This document shows, one piece after another, positions 32,972 through 43,959 of a stretch of DNA of 64,000 nt (the stretch's first letter is position 1; the number at the start of each line of letters is the position of its first letter). The stretch is from Brachypterus glaber (Eukaryota > Arthropoda > Insecta > Coleoptera > Kateretidae): contig OY294047.1 of NCBI GenBank assembly GCA_958510825.1, positions 4,650,001 through 4,714,000 of the forward strand, given 5' to 3'. The notes beneath the pieces were generated by a model that saw only the letters and a list, made by a program, of their open reading frames with translations, made no database searches and was not told where the DNA came from. Position numbers and translations under genes: made by a program.

Positions 32972-33257
32972 TATATCAAAATCTGTACAGCTTTTTTACT
33001 GACAATAAATTTAACCGCTAAAACTTGGCATACAATCTAAACTTCGGCGGCAATATAACTTGTATGTTACGATTTAGGATTTATCACAATTTTGCTCTTT
33101 AAAATTCATGTATATGAGAAACATTTAAATTTAAATGTAGTATGTTGTTTATGTAGTTCAACTTTGATATATTTCATAAAAGAATTTATTTATTTATTTG
33201 GTTCTTTTTGTTTTTAGACTCTGCCTATTAATAAAAAACTAAAGACGTTTTAATACT

Positions 33258-33400
33258 AACTATACTCCGTCCAGTTATGCAAGATAGTAAGGGACGCGGA
33301 CCGTTTTACACCACAGAGCGCATAAATAGTATAATTATGCGTAAATCGTAGTGTATCGAAAATTTAACAGATGTCGGTACTGTTTTCCTGGAAAGGTAAA
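33258..33400 (+). repeat. Fragment of the ACTATA-TCCGTCC inverted-repeat family
   Basis: AACTATACTCCGTCCAGTTA, then GCGCATAAATAGTATAATTA and AACAGATGTCGGTACTGTTT match, inverted, the right third of the element at 48215-48702. The frame 33335-33565 overlaps it by chance. Confidence 0.6.
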
Positions 33401-34879
33401 TAGAGGTAAAATCCTATACACTCGATCATTTTCATAAATCATTATTTTAATAAAAATATTCATAAAAAAATATAAACACAGCACACCGGTCTTTATAATT
33501 AACTTTTTTCTTTTACTTTTTGACGTAAAATTCTGAATATCTAAAATAGTTTTTAAATATGTCATTTTTTTTGTTAAAACAAATGAAAATCATTATTCTC
33601 AAGAACGCATAGATAGATTTTTTTAAATTTGGTCTTAAAAATATGCCAAAGCTCTAAATAATTAAATTATGAAAAAAAAACTTGGGTTATATGAAAGTTG
33701 AGCTGAAAATTGTTTCCAGACCGGTGTGACAGAGTTATAGGGGTGCCACTTTTAAAGGAGTATCGAAAAACAAAGTGAGCCAAGATGAAGTGACTCTAAT
33801 GACCAGTTCGAAGAATATATTATTGTGTGGGAAGCATTGCGTATCTTCACGGTTCATTTGTCATGTACAGTAGTCGGCGTAAACTCAGTTATGACTCATC
33901 AATGTTGAAAATAAACACAGAAACATAGGCTTACGGAATAATATTGCCGAATTATGAGAGAAATTTTTATAAAGGTCACTAAATCGAAACATTTGACGAC
34001 TAATTTGTTACACACGACAATATTGACTATAAATTATACATATTAACTATAAATATGTATATATATCGGTGTTTTTCAAAGAAAAAACCGACATTCGATT
34101 TTTATATTTTAAGAATACGTTTTTAATTTTTTTTTATCGATAACTTTTTTCCCACCTTTAAACGAGTATTAAATGGAATCATTAAAAAAAAAGACGAAAA
34201 GAAATAAAAATATAAATATTTGAAACCTCGCGTCAACGGCGTTGACTCAACGCTCGAGTTGACGCGGCGCCTATGCGAGTACTGGAAATTCGCCGAGTAC
34301 TGGTCATGTATATTGTACGCTGTATTAATTTAGAACCTAGTCATAAATCTGCTCATTAATATTAATTGCTTTTTTTAATTTCCACTTTTGACTATACAAC
34401 TTAGATTTATAACGTTTGCGACAAAATGAGAAATAGCTTTTCAGGTTGAAAACAAGCAAAAAGATAAAATTACGTTTTAAAAATATTTTAAGCCACCGCA
34501 GTCACACCGCATTATTTTTACGTCAGGTCCTTTTAAGTTTATCATTTGTTTCTTTTCTTACCTAAAGTTAGAATTATAATACAATTATATTTTGGCCCAT
34601 TAGGCTAACGAGTTATTTAAAATGATTACAGTCGACATTTTGTTTTTTTGTCTTTTACCCGGGACTATAATTAGCAGCCGAGTTCCTTGTTTTAAATGTT
34701 AATAAAACTAAGACAAGGATAAAACTAGATACCATATTCAGGCTTAAAATATTTTACATAAAAACTTTTATCATCATCATGTTGTCAGTTCCATGACTGG
34801 TTTGAGGCAGATTTCGTCGTAAATATTGGGTATTCCGCAAGGATCTTTGCTGTAGCTGGATTTAATGGCCGTGATGGTA
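33401..34879. other. Interval with no recognised gene
   Basis: A GC-rich palindromic patch, GCGTCAACGGCGTTGACTCA...CTCGAGTTGACGCGG, at about 34230-34270 stands out from its AT-rich surroundings. A small hairpin lies near 34068-34100 (TCGGTGTTTTTC / GAAAAAACCGA). Nothing else was recognised. Confidence 0.4.
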
Positions 34880-35250
34880 CCCCTAGAATATTATACGCGG
34901 TTGTTACGAATTTTCAAAAATTACCAAAAATCGCCCTAGACAAATTCTTGGATATATATTTGTTTCATGAAAAATTAAGCAACTTGTTTTTTGAAATGTC
35001 CGCCCGTCTGTCTTTCTATCTGTCTCTCCGATGTCATGATTTTTGTGAACATGATAACTCAAGAACGAATAATCCGATCGACTTGAAAGTTTCAGGAAAA
35101 ATCAAATTTTACGAGGGGATGATCCCTATTGTTTTTGAAAGTAACCCCCCAAAAATAAAAAAGTTATGGGGGGTTAAACTTTTAAAACAATCTAAAATAG
35201 CTGAAAAAAATACTCCGATAAACGTAACTTTTTCAGGAAAAATTATTAGA
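34880..35250 (+). repeat. GTCC/GTCT-core dispersed repeat (copy 5)
   Basis: GAATTTTCAAAAATTACCAA, TGTTTCATGAAAAATTAAG, a CCCGTCTGTCTTTCTATCTG core, GATAACTCAAGAACGAATAA and AAAAAAGTTATGGGGGG. The 104-codon frame 34948-35262 lies entirely in the repeat and is rejected as a gene. Confidence 0.7.
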
Positions 35251-35504
35251 TGTCAACTGTGACATCCATCTACAAAAACAATGTCAGCCTATTCTTTATT
35301 ACAAAATGGATTTATTATTTAAAATGAAATTTTTTTTTGCTAAATCATGACTATACGTTCTTTCAGCCTAACAATTTAAAAGCGCTATATGATAGCTTCT
35401 GAACAAAGAAAGATAGGACCTAGGTTTATATGAACATTTCTTCATGACATTAAATCTACTTTTTATTGCCAAAGTTTGTAAAGAGGCCAATGAATCACCC
35501 TGTA

Positions 35505-36073
35505 AGTAGGTATTGCGGCGGGTGAGCCAACCCCCTCCACTTTTAATTTAGACCACGCCCCCTACTTTAATAGCCCCCTTTTGAATAGTCCCCATAACAG
35601 AGCTGTTTTAAGAAGGCTGTTAATGTAATTAACAAAGCTGTTTTAACAGGGCTGTTAATGTAATTAACAGGGCTGTTTTAACAGGGCTGTTTTAACAGAG
35701 CTGTTTTAACAGGGCTGTTTCTAATTAAGCTTATATCAGATCTGATCCAATCTAAACTGATCTGATAAAAACTGATTTAGAAAGAGCCCTGTTAAAACAG
35801 CTCTGTTAAAACAGCCCTGTTAAAGCAGCCCTGTTAAAACAGCCCTGTTAAAAACAGCTCTGTTAAAACAGCCCTGTTAAAAACAGCTCTGTTAAAACAG
35901 CCCTGTTAAAGCAGCCCTGTTAAAACAGCCCTGTTAAAAACAGCTCTGTTAAAACAGCCATGTTAAAACAGCTCTGTTAATTACATTAACAGCCCCGTTA
36001 AAACAGCTCTGTTACGGGGGCGTGGTCTAAATTAAAAGTGGAGGGGGTTGGCTCATCCGCCGCAATACCTGCT
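35505..36073. mobile_element. Galileo/FB-like fold-back element with minisatellite arms
   Basis: The ends are AGTAGGTATTGCGGCGGGTG and CATCCGCCGCAATACCTGCT, followed inward by mirrored CCCCCTCCACTTTTAATTTA and TAAATTAAAAGTGGAGGGGG. Next comes a 14-15-bp tandem unit: CAGAGCTGTTTTAACAGGGC in the left arm and its inverse CCCTGTTAAAACAG in the right arm, with a unique centre at about 35720-35780 (CAGATCTGATCCAATCT). The flanks carry a 6-bp direct repeat CCTGTA (35499-35504, 36074-36079). Long inverted repeats built from short tandem units are characteristic of FB and Galileo fold-back elements. No transposase. The superfamily assignment is structural inference only. Confidence 0.78.
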
Positions 36074-36079
36074 CCTGTA

Positions 36080-37394
36080 TATCTGTTTTTCATATCCAGT
36101 ATCTACTCTGTTACTTTTACATAAGAGGTTTTCGAAATATTTTGTTCCTGTATAATTTACGGTGATTTCTAATTAATTATCATTATTCCAGGATTATCCC
36201 TTGGACTTCCAGTGTCGCGATGCGTAGTGCATGATATATTGTATTCTTGGTTTAATATCGTAATATTAGTTAACCCTAAGCAAAATTTCACATGGATAAG
36301 ATAAGTAGTTTTCAAGATAAATCCCTCTGGTGGCGCTCGGGGTGGCTCTTTGTGACGTCTTACGGATATACATTGTATGTACTTCTATCAGAAAAAGCCT
36401 TGTTTGTTATGTTATCATATACAAAGTAAATAATAATATAATATAGTATATTTAACTTAAAGATGAAGTAGAAGTAAATAAAACAATCGCGCACGCGGCA
36501 GCTGGAGCGTGGTTTCATTGGTTAAAACACTCGAGAGTATGGAGGTAGAAAATTAAACAGGTCAGTACGTAAGCACTTGCAATGAAGCGTACAATGTATT
36601 GCAATGGACCGTTATATAGAAATATTTTGTTTTGAGTACCACCCTGTCACTAAATCCGTTGTTGTCGCGTGCTTTTGTTTACACTTACTTTATTTTGAAG
36701 TTGAATTTACTATACAATTATAGAAAAATGTACTATCATGTCCTGATGTACATGTACGTAAACATAATACCTTCTTTAGTGCTTTTAGCTTAAAAACCTA
36801 CCTTTTTGCTGTTTTTCCTCAATAAAAAAAAAACTTTTTGCCCCTTAAGGGGTTAAACAGTGCCTTTTAAAGTTAAATGATCCCGGCTAAATCCCACCAA
36901 TTTATATTTTTTCCAGATTAAATCTGTTTGAGTACGTCAAACTTTTTCAAGGTTTAATCAAGTGTTTTTCAACTTTATTTACGTCATTGAAGGTGAACCA
37001 CGGATAAATTATATAGGCAAGTTTTTCCATAGAAAATATTCACTGAATAGCATGAATAGTATTTACGGTATGAAAAGATAATGATGCTGTAATACTGTCG
37101 TAGGTACAAAATTATTTACAGATAATATTTCAAAACCTTTATAAAAGAAGTTAAAACTTCAAAACTTTATTTTAAAAGTTTATTTCGAAGTGCTGCTATA
37201 GAATTTGCTTCTGCCCGTCCAACACAATATTCAACCTCACTTTAAAAACTTTTTTATTGAGATAAGTATTTATTAAATTTAGGATACAAATTTACAATGA
37301 AGCTTGACAAATTATAATTTTGGATCCAGTGGATATATTTAAATATTTCTGTTAACAAAAGAATCATTTTTAATATAGATATGTAAACATATAT
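36080..37394. other. Interval with no recognised feature
   Basis: No open frame of note on either strand (the 60-codon frame 37254-37436 has no motif) and no repeat partner. A host gene exon could be hidden here but nothing supports one. Confidence 0.35.
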
Positions 37395-38035
37395 TGAAAA
37401 CCGAAATTTTAATGATGCAGGGTGAATGTATAACAAAAACTAAGAAAAAAACCTCATATACAGGTACTTCGAAAAATCAATCTTATAAGAAAGCTTCCTT
37501 ATAGAAAAGATACCTTATAAGGGAGTTATGGTCTTTCTTCCTTATAGGATAGATACCTTATAAGGGAGCTATGGTCTCCTAAAAATGCACCATTTTTAAA
37601 GAGCCATAGTAGCTTTAAAATCGATTTTGCGACCTACATGTACAAAAACTTTTTTTCTTAGTTTTTGATATAGAATAACCCTGCATCATTGAAATGTTAT
37701 TTTTTTTTAAATACATATTAGTATTTAATTTTTCTTCCTCGAACCGTGAAATAATTTTTTCTCGAAAGCGGTTAAAGGGCCAAGCGGTTAAAGGGTACCT
37801 TTTTATTTATTTTGACCTGATGATCCTGATTCGAATCATATTACAAAAATAAAATCACAAAAAAGTTACACACAAAAAAGTTTGGGACAAAAGCTGATAA
37901 GTAAAATAAGTACATAAAAATAATACATGAAGATGGGCCTTATTAAGATTAGTTCACGTACAAAACCTCGGTGCTATTTCTCAAAGGGTTCCTGAGTTAT
38001 TAAATAAAAACCAATTTTAGCCACCTTTAAATGGG
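37395..38035 (+). repeat. Half copy of the 4206 palindromic element
   Basis: GATGCAGGGTGAATGTATAA, CCTCATATACAGGTACTTC, GCTATGGTCTCCTAAA, then AAGTTTGGGACAAAAGCTGA, CTCAAAGGGTTCCTGAGTTA and AAATAAAAACCAATTTTAGCC follow the order of 4690-5260. A local duplication of CCTTATAAGGGAGYTATGGT lies at 37510-37580. The outer end is replaced by the next repeat at 38036. Confidence 0.65.
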
Positions 38036-38470
38036 CTTTTTCTATTTTGCGACTCTTATAAGCTCATAATCACACGCATTTTGCGTGTTCTTATAGGCCC
38101 ATAAGGTGTCTCTACTTTTTTTTCTTTTGGGTTGGCAACAGACAAAAGTCTATCTCTTGACGTTTGCCGTGCAATTGTGAACGTCGGTTTAAAGTTTAAT
38201 TTTCTTCAAAATTTTGTGTTTAGGTTAGGTTTTAACGTGTTAAAATTGTGGCTTGGTTACTTGCAGTTGGAAAGAGAAGAAATGACTATAAAATATATCA
38301 AAATAATATTCGTTCTTAGAATTTTAAACAGGGCGAAAACTGTAACGCCAATTCGAAAAATCCCTAAATCAGTCATCAATTTAAATGTAAGTTTTTTTAA
38401 ATTTTAGAGCCAAATATAAAAAATTGTATAAAGCACTCGTTTCATAACACGTTTTTAGCGCACTAGTACT
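38036..38470 (-). repeat. Dispersed TTTCTATTTTG repeat (copy 3)
   Basis: Minus-orientation copy: TTTTTCTATTTTGCGACTCT, ATAAGCTCATAATCACACGC, GGGTTGGCAAC at the left, and TTGTATAAAGCACTCG and AACACGTTTTTAGCGCACTA at the right. The 91-codon frame 38132-38407 lies within the repeat and is not supported as a gene because the other two copies do not keep it open. Confidence 0.66.
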
Positions 38471-38547
38471 TAAGAAAATATTATAACAGAACTAATGTGG
38501 TAATATTCGCCATTGGGGCATTAAAAAGAGTTTCAGATAAAGGTTAT

Positions 38548-38571
38548 TATTATTATTATTATTATTATGCA
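38548..38571. repeat. (TTA)n microsatellite
   Basis: Eight or so TTA units. It could mark a LINE tail, as seen at 47362, but no LINE sequence was recognised next to it. Confidence 0.7.
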
Positions 38572-38902
38572 ATGGTTGTGGATACATAACAAACTAATAT
38601 CCCTAGGTAATTAGGTGGCTGAAACCATAATACAATGATCACTCTAGTGTAAACTGTGTACACAGTACACGTGTATCTATACATCCGTTCATTTAAAGGT
38701 AATTATAATAAATTACACCTATTGATCGCCTAAATAATTAATTTATCACAGTGTTTGAATGCATGCCAATTCTCTATCTTGATCTAGTTAACATACAAGG
38801 AGCTAACAGTCTAAATTTGATAACGATTATTTATTTTTAACTATTTGTCTACAACGTGCTGAGTTTGCTATTAAACCAAAATATATTAATATAAGGTTAG
38901 TT

Positions 38903-39429
38903 AAAGGCGCCTTTTCACGGAGCAATTTGTACGTAAGTTTGGTGCTATATAATTTTGTTGCAAGAATGATTCAGTCACTGCGCATGCCTTCAGGAAAATT
39001 TGATGCTATTTTCGAGCCATCAAATTATTAGAACAAGTTCTATTTTTCGACGATTTTTATGGTATTTTCGTGGTACCAACCTGGAAAAAGTTACTAAATT
39101 GATTTCTTTTTATTAATATAGTAGCAACTGGACATGTTAATAATTATTATTATTAATAATTATTAATAATATAATAGGCCGGTCTGTCTAACTAAAAAGC
39201 TTCCTTAAAAAAGCAAATGCTAGGTTATGTTTTTGTCAACAAATGCAGTGACACGTCAAATTTGTCTGATTGGCAGCTTTGTTTAACTTGCAATATATAT
39301 CGTCAAACTTGCGTACAACTTGCTCCGTGAAAAGGCAAATTAATGTGTAATTATCCTCATGCTATATCTGGCAGCAAACTTGCATAGCACCAAACTTGCG
39401 TATAAATTGCTCCGTGAAAAGGCGCCTTT
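38903..39429. mobile_element. Inverted-repeat element with AAAGGCGCC termini
   Basis: AAAGGCGCCTTTTCACGGAG...AAGTTTGGTGCTAT at the left mirrors AGCACCAAACTTGCGTATAA...CTCCGTGAAAAGGCGCCTTT at the right. An extra, internal partial terminus (CTTGCGTACAACTTGCTCCG...TGAAAAGGC) lies near 39308-39340, as if two related copies had been nested or recombined. No transposase and no clear duplication. Confidence 0.72.
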
Positions 39430-41007
39430 ACATTTATTAACAATAAACTAATTCAAGAATTAACCAATAAAATTAAGTGTGTCAAATAATTCTAAAATAT
39501 TATTGGTCAAATTCTTAGTTAAATTATAGTCGGGTCAAATAACGAGGAATCCCTATTTTGAAATTGCTATAGATGCACATGGGCTGATATTTTGAAGGGT
39601 AGTGGTGGATGGTAAGAGAGCCCTTCTGTTAGTTTTCACCTGGTGATTTGCGTAAGCCATGCCCGCTATCTTAAATTTAAGGGGTAAATGCAGTTATCTC
39701 GCTTAACATACATTTTTTCATTATAATAATAAGAATCGAGTCATATTCAAAAATAGCCATGTTGGAGGTAAATTTTTTTTTTTTCATTTTTTAGGCGAAT
39801 TATTCATCGAGGATAAAAGTGTTTATAAGCAAACTTGTAGTAGTAGTATATGTTTGAAGTAGATCTAAAAGGAACGGAGATGGAAAAAGCCATAAAGGCC
39901 AAAAGATATAAAAAATTATAAGACTTTTTTTTCGTACCCCCACCTCCAAATTTTTGCCCTACTCACTGTACTGTATTTAAAAATTAAAAATCTTTTAACA
40001 TGGTAATTAAGGAATTAACTATTAGTTTGTTACATATTTGTTAACCATATCCATCTGTTAGTTTCTGCTGAAAACTGTTTAGGTGTAGTTGGAATTAATC
40101 GGATAATGATTAGAGTATACTTACATGCAAATATATTATCACTCACCGTAATGGCTTTACTTTACCGCACCGGATTATGCCATGTTTGAAATGTCTATTA
40201 GTCCAGTCAAACAACGAAAAATTCCTGTGTTGAGTTGCAGCAAATGTGTTGTGATGTCGAAAATTCGATCACTAATGTTGTGAAGTGGTTTATAATTTGG
40301 TTATAGCCGAGCGGTTAATTATATTTTTATTATAACTTACTCAGTTAGGTTGGCCATCCAATCTTCTGTCATATTTAAAGTATACCCGAGTGGAGAATAT
40401 ACTTAATCACTTTATTCGGGAGCTTAAAAGGTTCTAGTAAGATGGTGCTTTGGAAACAGATTCAAACATTTTCTTCTTAACTTAAAAATAATATATTAAA
40501 TATATGTGAATAAATTCTTCAAGAACATGAAAGGTCAATTCTTACTTCTAAGTCCTACTTCTATGCAAAGCTCTTAAATTCTAATTTCCATTATATATTA
40601 GTTTTCCATTAAATACTTCTAAATTTTATGTTTGAAATGCCAACTATTCGCAATCATTTTCAAATCCCAATTTATTGGCCACTTTTTTCTTAGTGTAAAT
40701 ATTAGAACTGGTTCGTATAAGTCATTTAAATAATTTTACAGAATATTTTTCAAAGTTAATTAATATTCGTCAAAATTTCTATCAGTGTTCATACTAACAA
40801 TATTTATAAGTGTCCAAAATTATTATTTTTATGTCTGATATTACAATTCTCAAAATATTTCTAAGTTTAAAAACTATTTTTAATTCAAGAATAATTCTCA
40901 AAAATTATTTCTGACAGAAACTACATTTTCACTTTTGAAATTGACATGGAGACAATCTAAGTAAAACTGAATCAATATGAATTTTTTCACGAGTTTATAT
41001 ACAATAA
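39430..41007. other. Interval with one repeat fragment, otherwise unrecognised
   Basis: 39560-39680 (GGGCTGATATTTTGAAGGGT...TTAGTTTTCACCTGGTGATT) belongs to the family at 41785. The rest is AT-rich, without usable frames. Confidence 0.4.
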
Positions 41008-41431
41008 CACGGAAAAAAAAATTATAGCTAGGAGCGCTATAACACACATACCAAGCAAATTATAATCGCTTATTATATAAATACAAGGCTTTCTCTTACA
41101 ATTATGGCAGTCAGTGTAAAAATTTATATGAAATACTTTAATTGTTTAGTGAATAATAAAATATAACAAATAGTATGGCATTTATAGCTTAAATAGATTT
41201 AATTATTGTCCGTGCTAATAATTTTTATAATATAATAAAATTTCTGTAAATTTATAATAGTACCTGTAATAAATATAATCGTGTCTGTAATATATATAAT
41301 CGTTTCCAATTTATTTTTAACATTATTAGTTATTGTGTCCCTTATAATCTATAGCTTAAATCACTATAATTTGCCACTGTTACCAAATATCTTATAATGT
41401 ATAGCGCAGAGCCCACTAATTTCTTTCCGTG
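41008..41431. mobile_element. 424-bp miniature element (copy 1, near-identical pair)
   Basis: The termini are CACGGAAA and TTTCCGTG. The element is 424 bp and by eye differs from the copy at 55086-55509 at a single base (TACCTG here, TGCCTG there). Flanks are AA here and TA at the other copy. No open frame. The near identity implies recent transposition or a recent duplication limited to the element, since the flanks differ. Confidence 0.85.
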
Positions 41432-41784
41432 AAGAAGGTCAATAGTTAAATTTATTTAACAAGGCTTTTAGCGCAAAATATTTATAAAGAGACCGACTAT
41501 ATTTAATTACCCCGAAAAAAGAGTTCCAGTCTCATCAATTTGCAAGCTTATTGCTATTTCTGACATCTGAAACGATCATTTTAACCATAAATTAAATTTG
41601 TATAAACAATTAAGATTATGAGACAACTTCTATGTTATACAGACAAGAATCCCGAAAAGGGGTCCGATCTAATGTAGAACAAACTGGACTTTGCCAAAGC
41701 CGAAATCTCGTGAAGGCCAGAATGTATTTGCGCTATATTATTTTTAAAATTTTAAAACCATATAAAATATTCGGATCATGACAA

Positions 41785-41970
41785 ATGTACACGGGCTGAT
41801 ATTTTAAAGGATAGTAGTGGATAGTAACAGAACACTCCTGTTAGTTTTTCACCGGGTGATTTGCCTAAGGGATGTCCGCTATCTTAAATTAGTTATATGC
41901 ATTTTTATCGTAAGATGCATATTAAGCAACACACCCCTAAAATTCAAGATAGAGGACACCCCTTAGGCAT
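41785..41970 (-). repeat. Dispersed repeat with CACCCCTTAGGC core (copy 2)
   Basis: TTTGCCTAAGGGATGTCCGC and, inverted, GAGGACACCCCTTAGGC flank the palindrome ATGCATTTTTATCGTAAGATGCAT seen also at 5445. Upstream GGGCTGATATTTTAAAGGAT is shared with 39560. Confidence 0.55.
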
Positions 41971-42245
41971 TATATACTATTCACAGTAAATGGTATATTG
42001 CATTTTACCAAATACCTACTTAAAAAAATGTATTTTCATAAAAAACATTTTTATTTTTTTTTTTCGAAAATTTTGTTATTTAGAAGTTTTTTTCGTTTTT
42101 AATCAAAAACTAATTGTCGCGCCGCCGACCAAATAGTGCTTGCATACCAAATTTCAAGTCGATAGGATAAACCGTTCGACAGTTACAGACAGACAATCAC
42201 CCTAAAAATGATTTTAATCGTCTTATGGAACCTTAAAATGTATAT
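41971..42245 (-). repeat. Possible far end of the GTCC/GTCT-core family
   Basis: ATACTATTCACAGTAAATGG and TATATTGCATTTTACCAAAT are the complement of sequence at 29755-29795, downstream of the fullest copy. GACAGTTACAGACAGACAAT resembles the core. Tentative. Confidence 0.35.
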
Positions 42246-42369
42246 TTCCGTCGTTTTCTCGTTTTCTATTTGCACAATTATAATACTTTCCCTTCTACTG
42301 GTAGGGAAAGTGAAAGAACAATGAGGTTATTTTATCGACTCAGAGTGAAAAATAAGTCGAAATTACATT

Positions 42370-43362
42370 TACATTTTGTTTAACCTCGTACTATTCTACT
42401 TAATTAAGCATTCCCTAAGTCCAGGACTTGTGTGGGCTAGTAGTAGAGGGAACCACCGGCTTTAATTGACTTTCGAGTGTCCGCTTCACTTACGCCTTAG
42501 CCAAATTTTAATTATTAATTAACTGAAAAAGGCAAATCGGCGCCGGTAAGAATGGAACTTACGCTATTTTGGGTAGTAAAGTCGTCAAGTACGACGCGGT
42601 AGTCCACTACACCAATCCTCCCTTTACATTACATGTTTGTTTAAATTGTATCCCCTAAGTCCAGGACTTGTGTGGGCTAGTAGTAGAGGGAACCACCGGC
42701 TTTAATTGACTTTCGAGTGTCCGCTTCACTTACGCCTTAGCCAAATTTTAATTATTAATTAACTGAAAAAGGCAAATCGGCGCCGGTAAGAATGGAACTC
42801 ACGCTATTTTGGGTAGTAAAGTCGTCAAGTACGACGCGGTAGTCCACTACACCAATCCTCCCTTTACATTACATGTTTGTTTAAATTGTATCCCCTAAGT
42901 CCAGGACTTGTGTGGGCTAGTAGTAGAGGGAACCACCGGCTTTAATTGACTTTCGAGTGCCCGCTTCACTTACGCCTTAGCCAAATTTTAATTATTAATT
43001 AACTGAAAAAGGCAAATCGGCGCCGGTAAGAATGGAACTCACGCTATTTTGGGTAGTAAAGTCGTCAAGTACGACGCGGTAGTCCACTACACCAATCCTC
43101 CCTTTACATTACATGTTTGTTTAAATTGTATCCCCTAAGTCCAGGACTTGTGTGGGCTAGTAGTAGAGGGAACCACCGGCTTATACTGACTTTCGAACCA
43201 GTTTTTAAAGGACGTGTCCGCTTCACTTACGCCTTCGCCAAATTTCAATTATTAATTAACTGAAAAAGGCAAATCGGCGCCAGTGAGAATCGAACTGACG
43301 CTAGTTGGCTAGTAGACTTGTCATGTACAGACGCGGTAGACCACTACACCTATCCTCCCATA
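42370..43362 (-). repeat. Tandem SINE multimer, exact 240-bp period
   Basis: Four SINE-type units in minus orientation. The marker CCCTAAGTCCAGGACTTG recurs at exactly 240-bp steps (about 42413, 42653, 42893, 43133). The first three units are nearly identical (each has GGTAAGAATGGAACTYACGC and the TTTCGAGTGYCCGCTT short form). The fourth is a standard head-type-2 SINE with the longer TTCGAACCAGTTTTTAAAGG segment. The units are joined by a TTTACATTACATGTTTGTTT linker. Unequal crossing-over or rolling duplication of one deleted SINE next to a normal one is the likely origin. Confidence 0.88.
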
Positions 43363-43369
43363 ACACAAG

Positions 43370-43959
43370 ACTATAATTTAACTGCCATGTCACTAAAATA
43401 ATTAAGTTATAAAAAATTGCTTTTAAAAATGAATTTACCTAAAAATAAACTTTGTATAATATATTTTCGCATATTATGCGCAAATTATTCACATTATGCT
43501 ATCATTTGAGTACTTTAAAGTAAAGCTTTATTGACAGTCGATCGATACGTAATGCATGGTATTTTATCTATTTATACTAGACAATTAGGGTAATTGAATT
43601 ACCCTAAAAATATATCCACATCGATTAACCTTTTTACATATAAAAAAGAGATCATTAAATGAATTATATTTTTGGTTAAATTTTAAAATACTCGAATACC
43701 GTAAAACAAAATCACTCCGCGAATCCCAAATAGCTTAGTTCTTCGATACCTACTTATTAGGGCATTGCAAAAAACCTCTTTTTTATAATTTTTCAAATGC
43801 GCCCTTGCTATGCTGTTTCAATTGAAAAACTATGCTTGCATGACAAATTTCAGGTTACTTGAACATTTTTTTACCCCCGCCCAAATCATTATAATAATGA
43901 GGTATTTGTACCCATACAGAGCGGCCAATGGCCTGCGTTTTTCCACCGTTGCTAAATCA
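43370..43959. other. Interval with no recognised feature
   Basis: AT-rich; a small hairpin TTAGGGTAATTGAATTACCCTAA at about 43587-43609. No gene. Confidence 0.4.

Noticed and set aside
34948..35262. 104-codon frame
   Set aside because: It is composed of the GTCC/GTCT-core repeat, with residues encoded by the microsatellite.
35505..36073. CRISPR-like array of short regular repeats
   Set aside because: Units are contiguous without unique spacers, are arranged in two inverted arms, and the DNA is clearly eukaryotic.
38132..38407. 91-codon frame
   Set aside because: It falls inside the TTTCTATTTTG repeat; the two other copies are not open in this frame.
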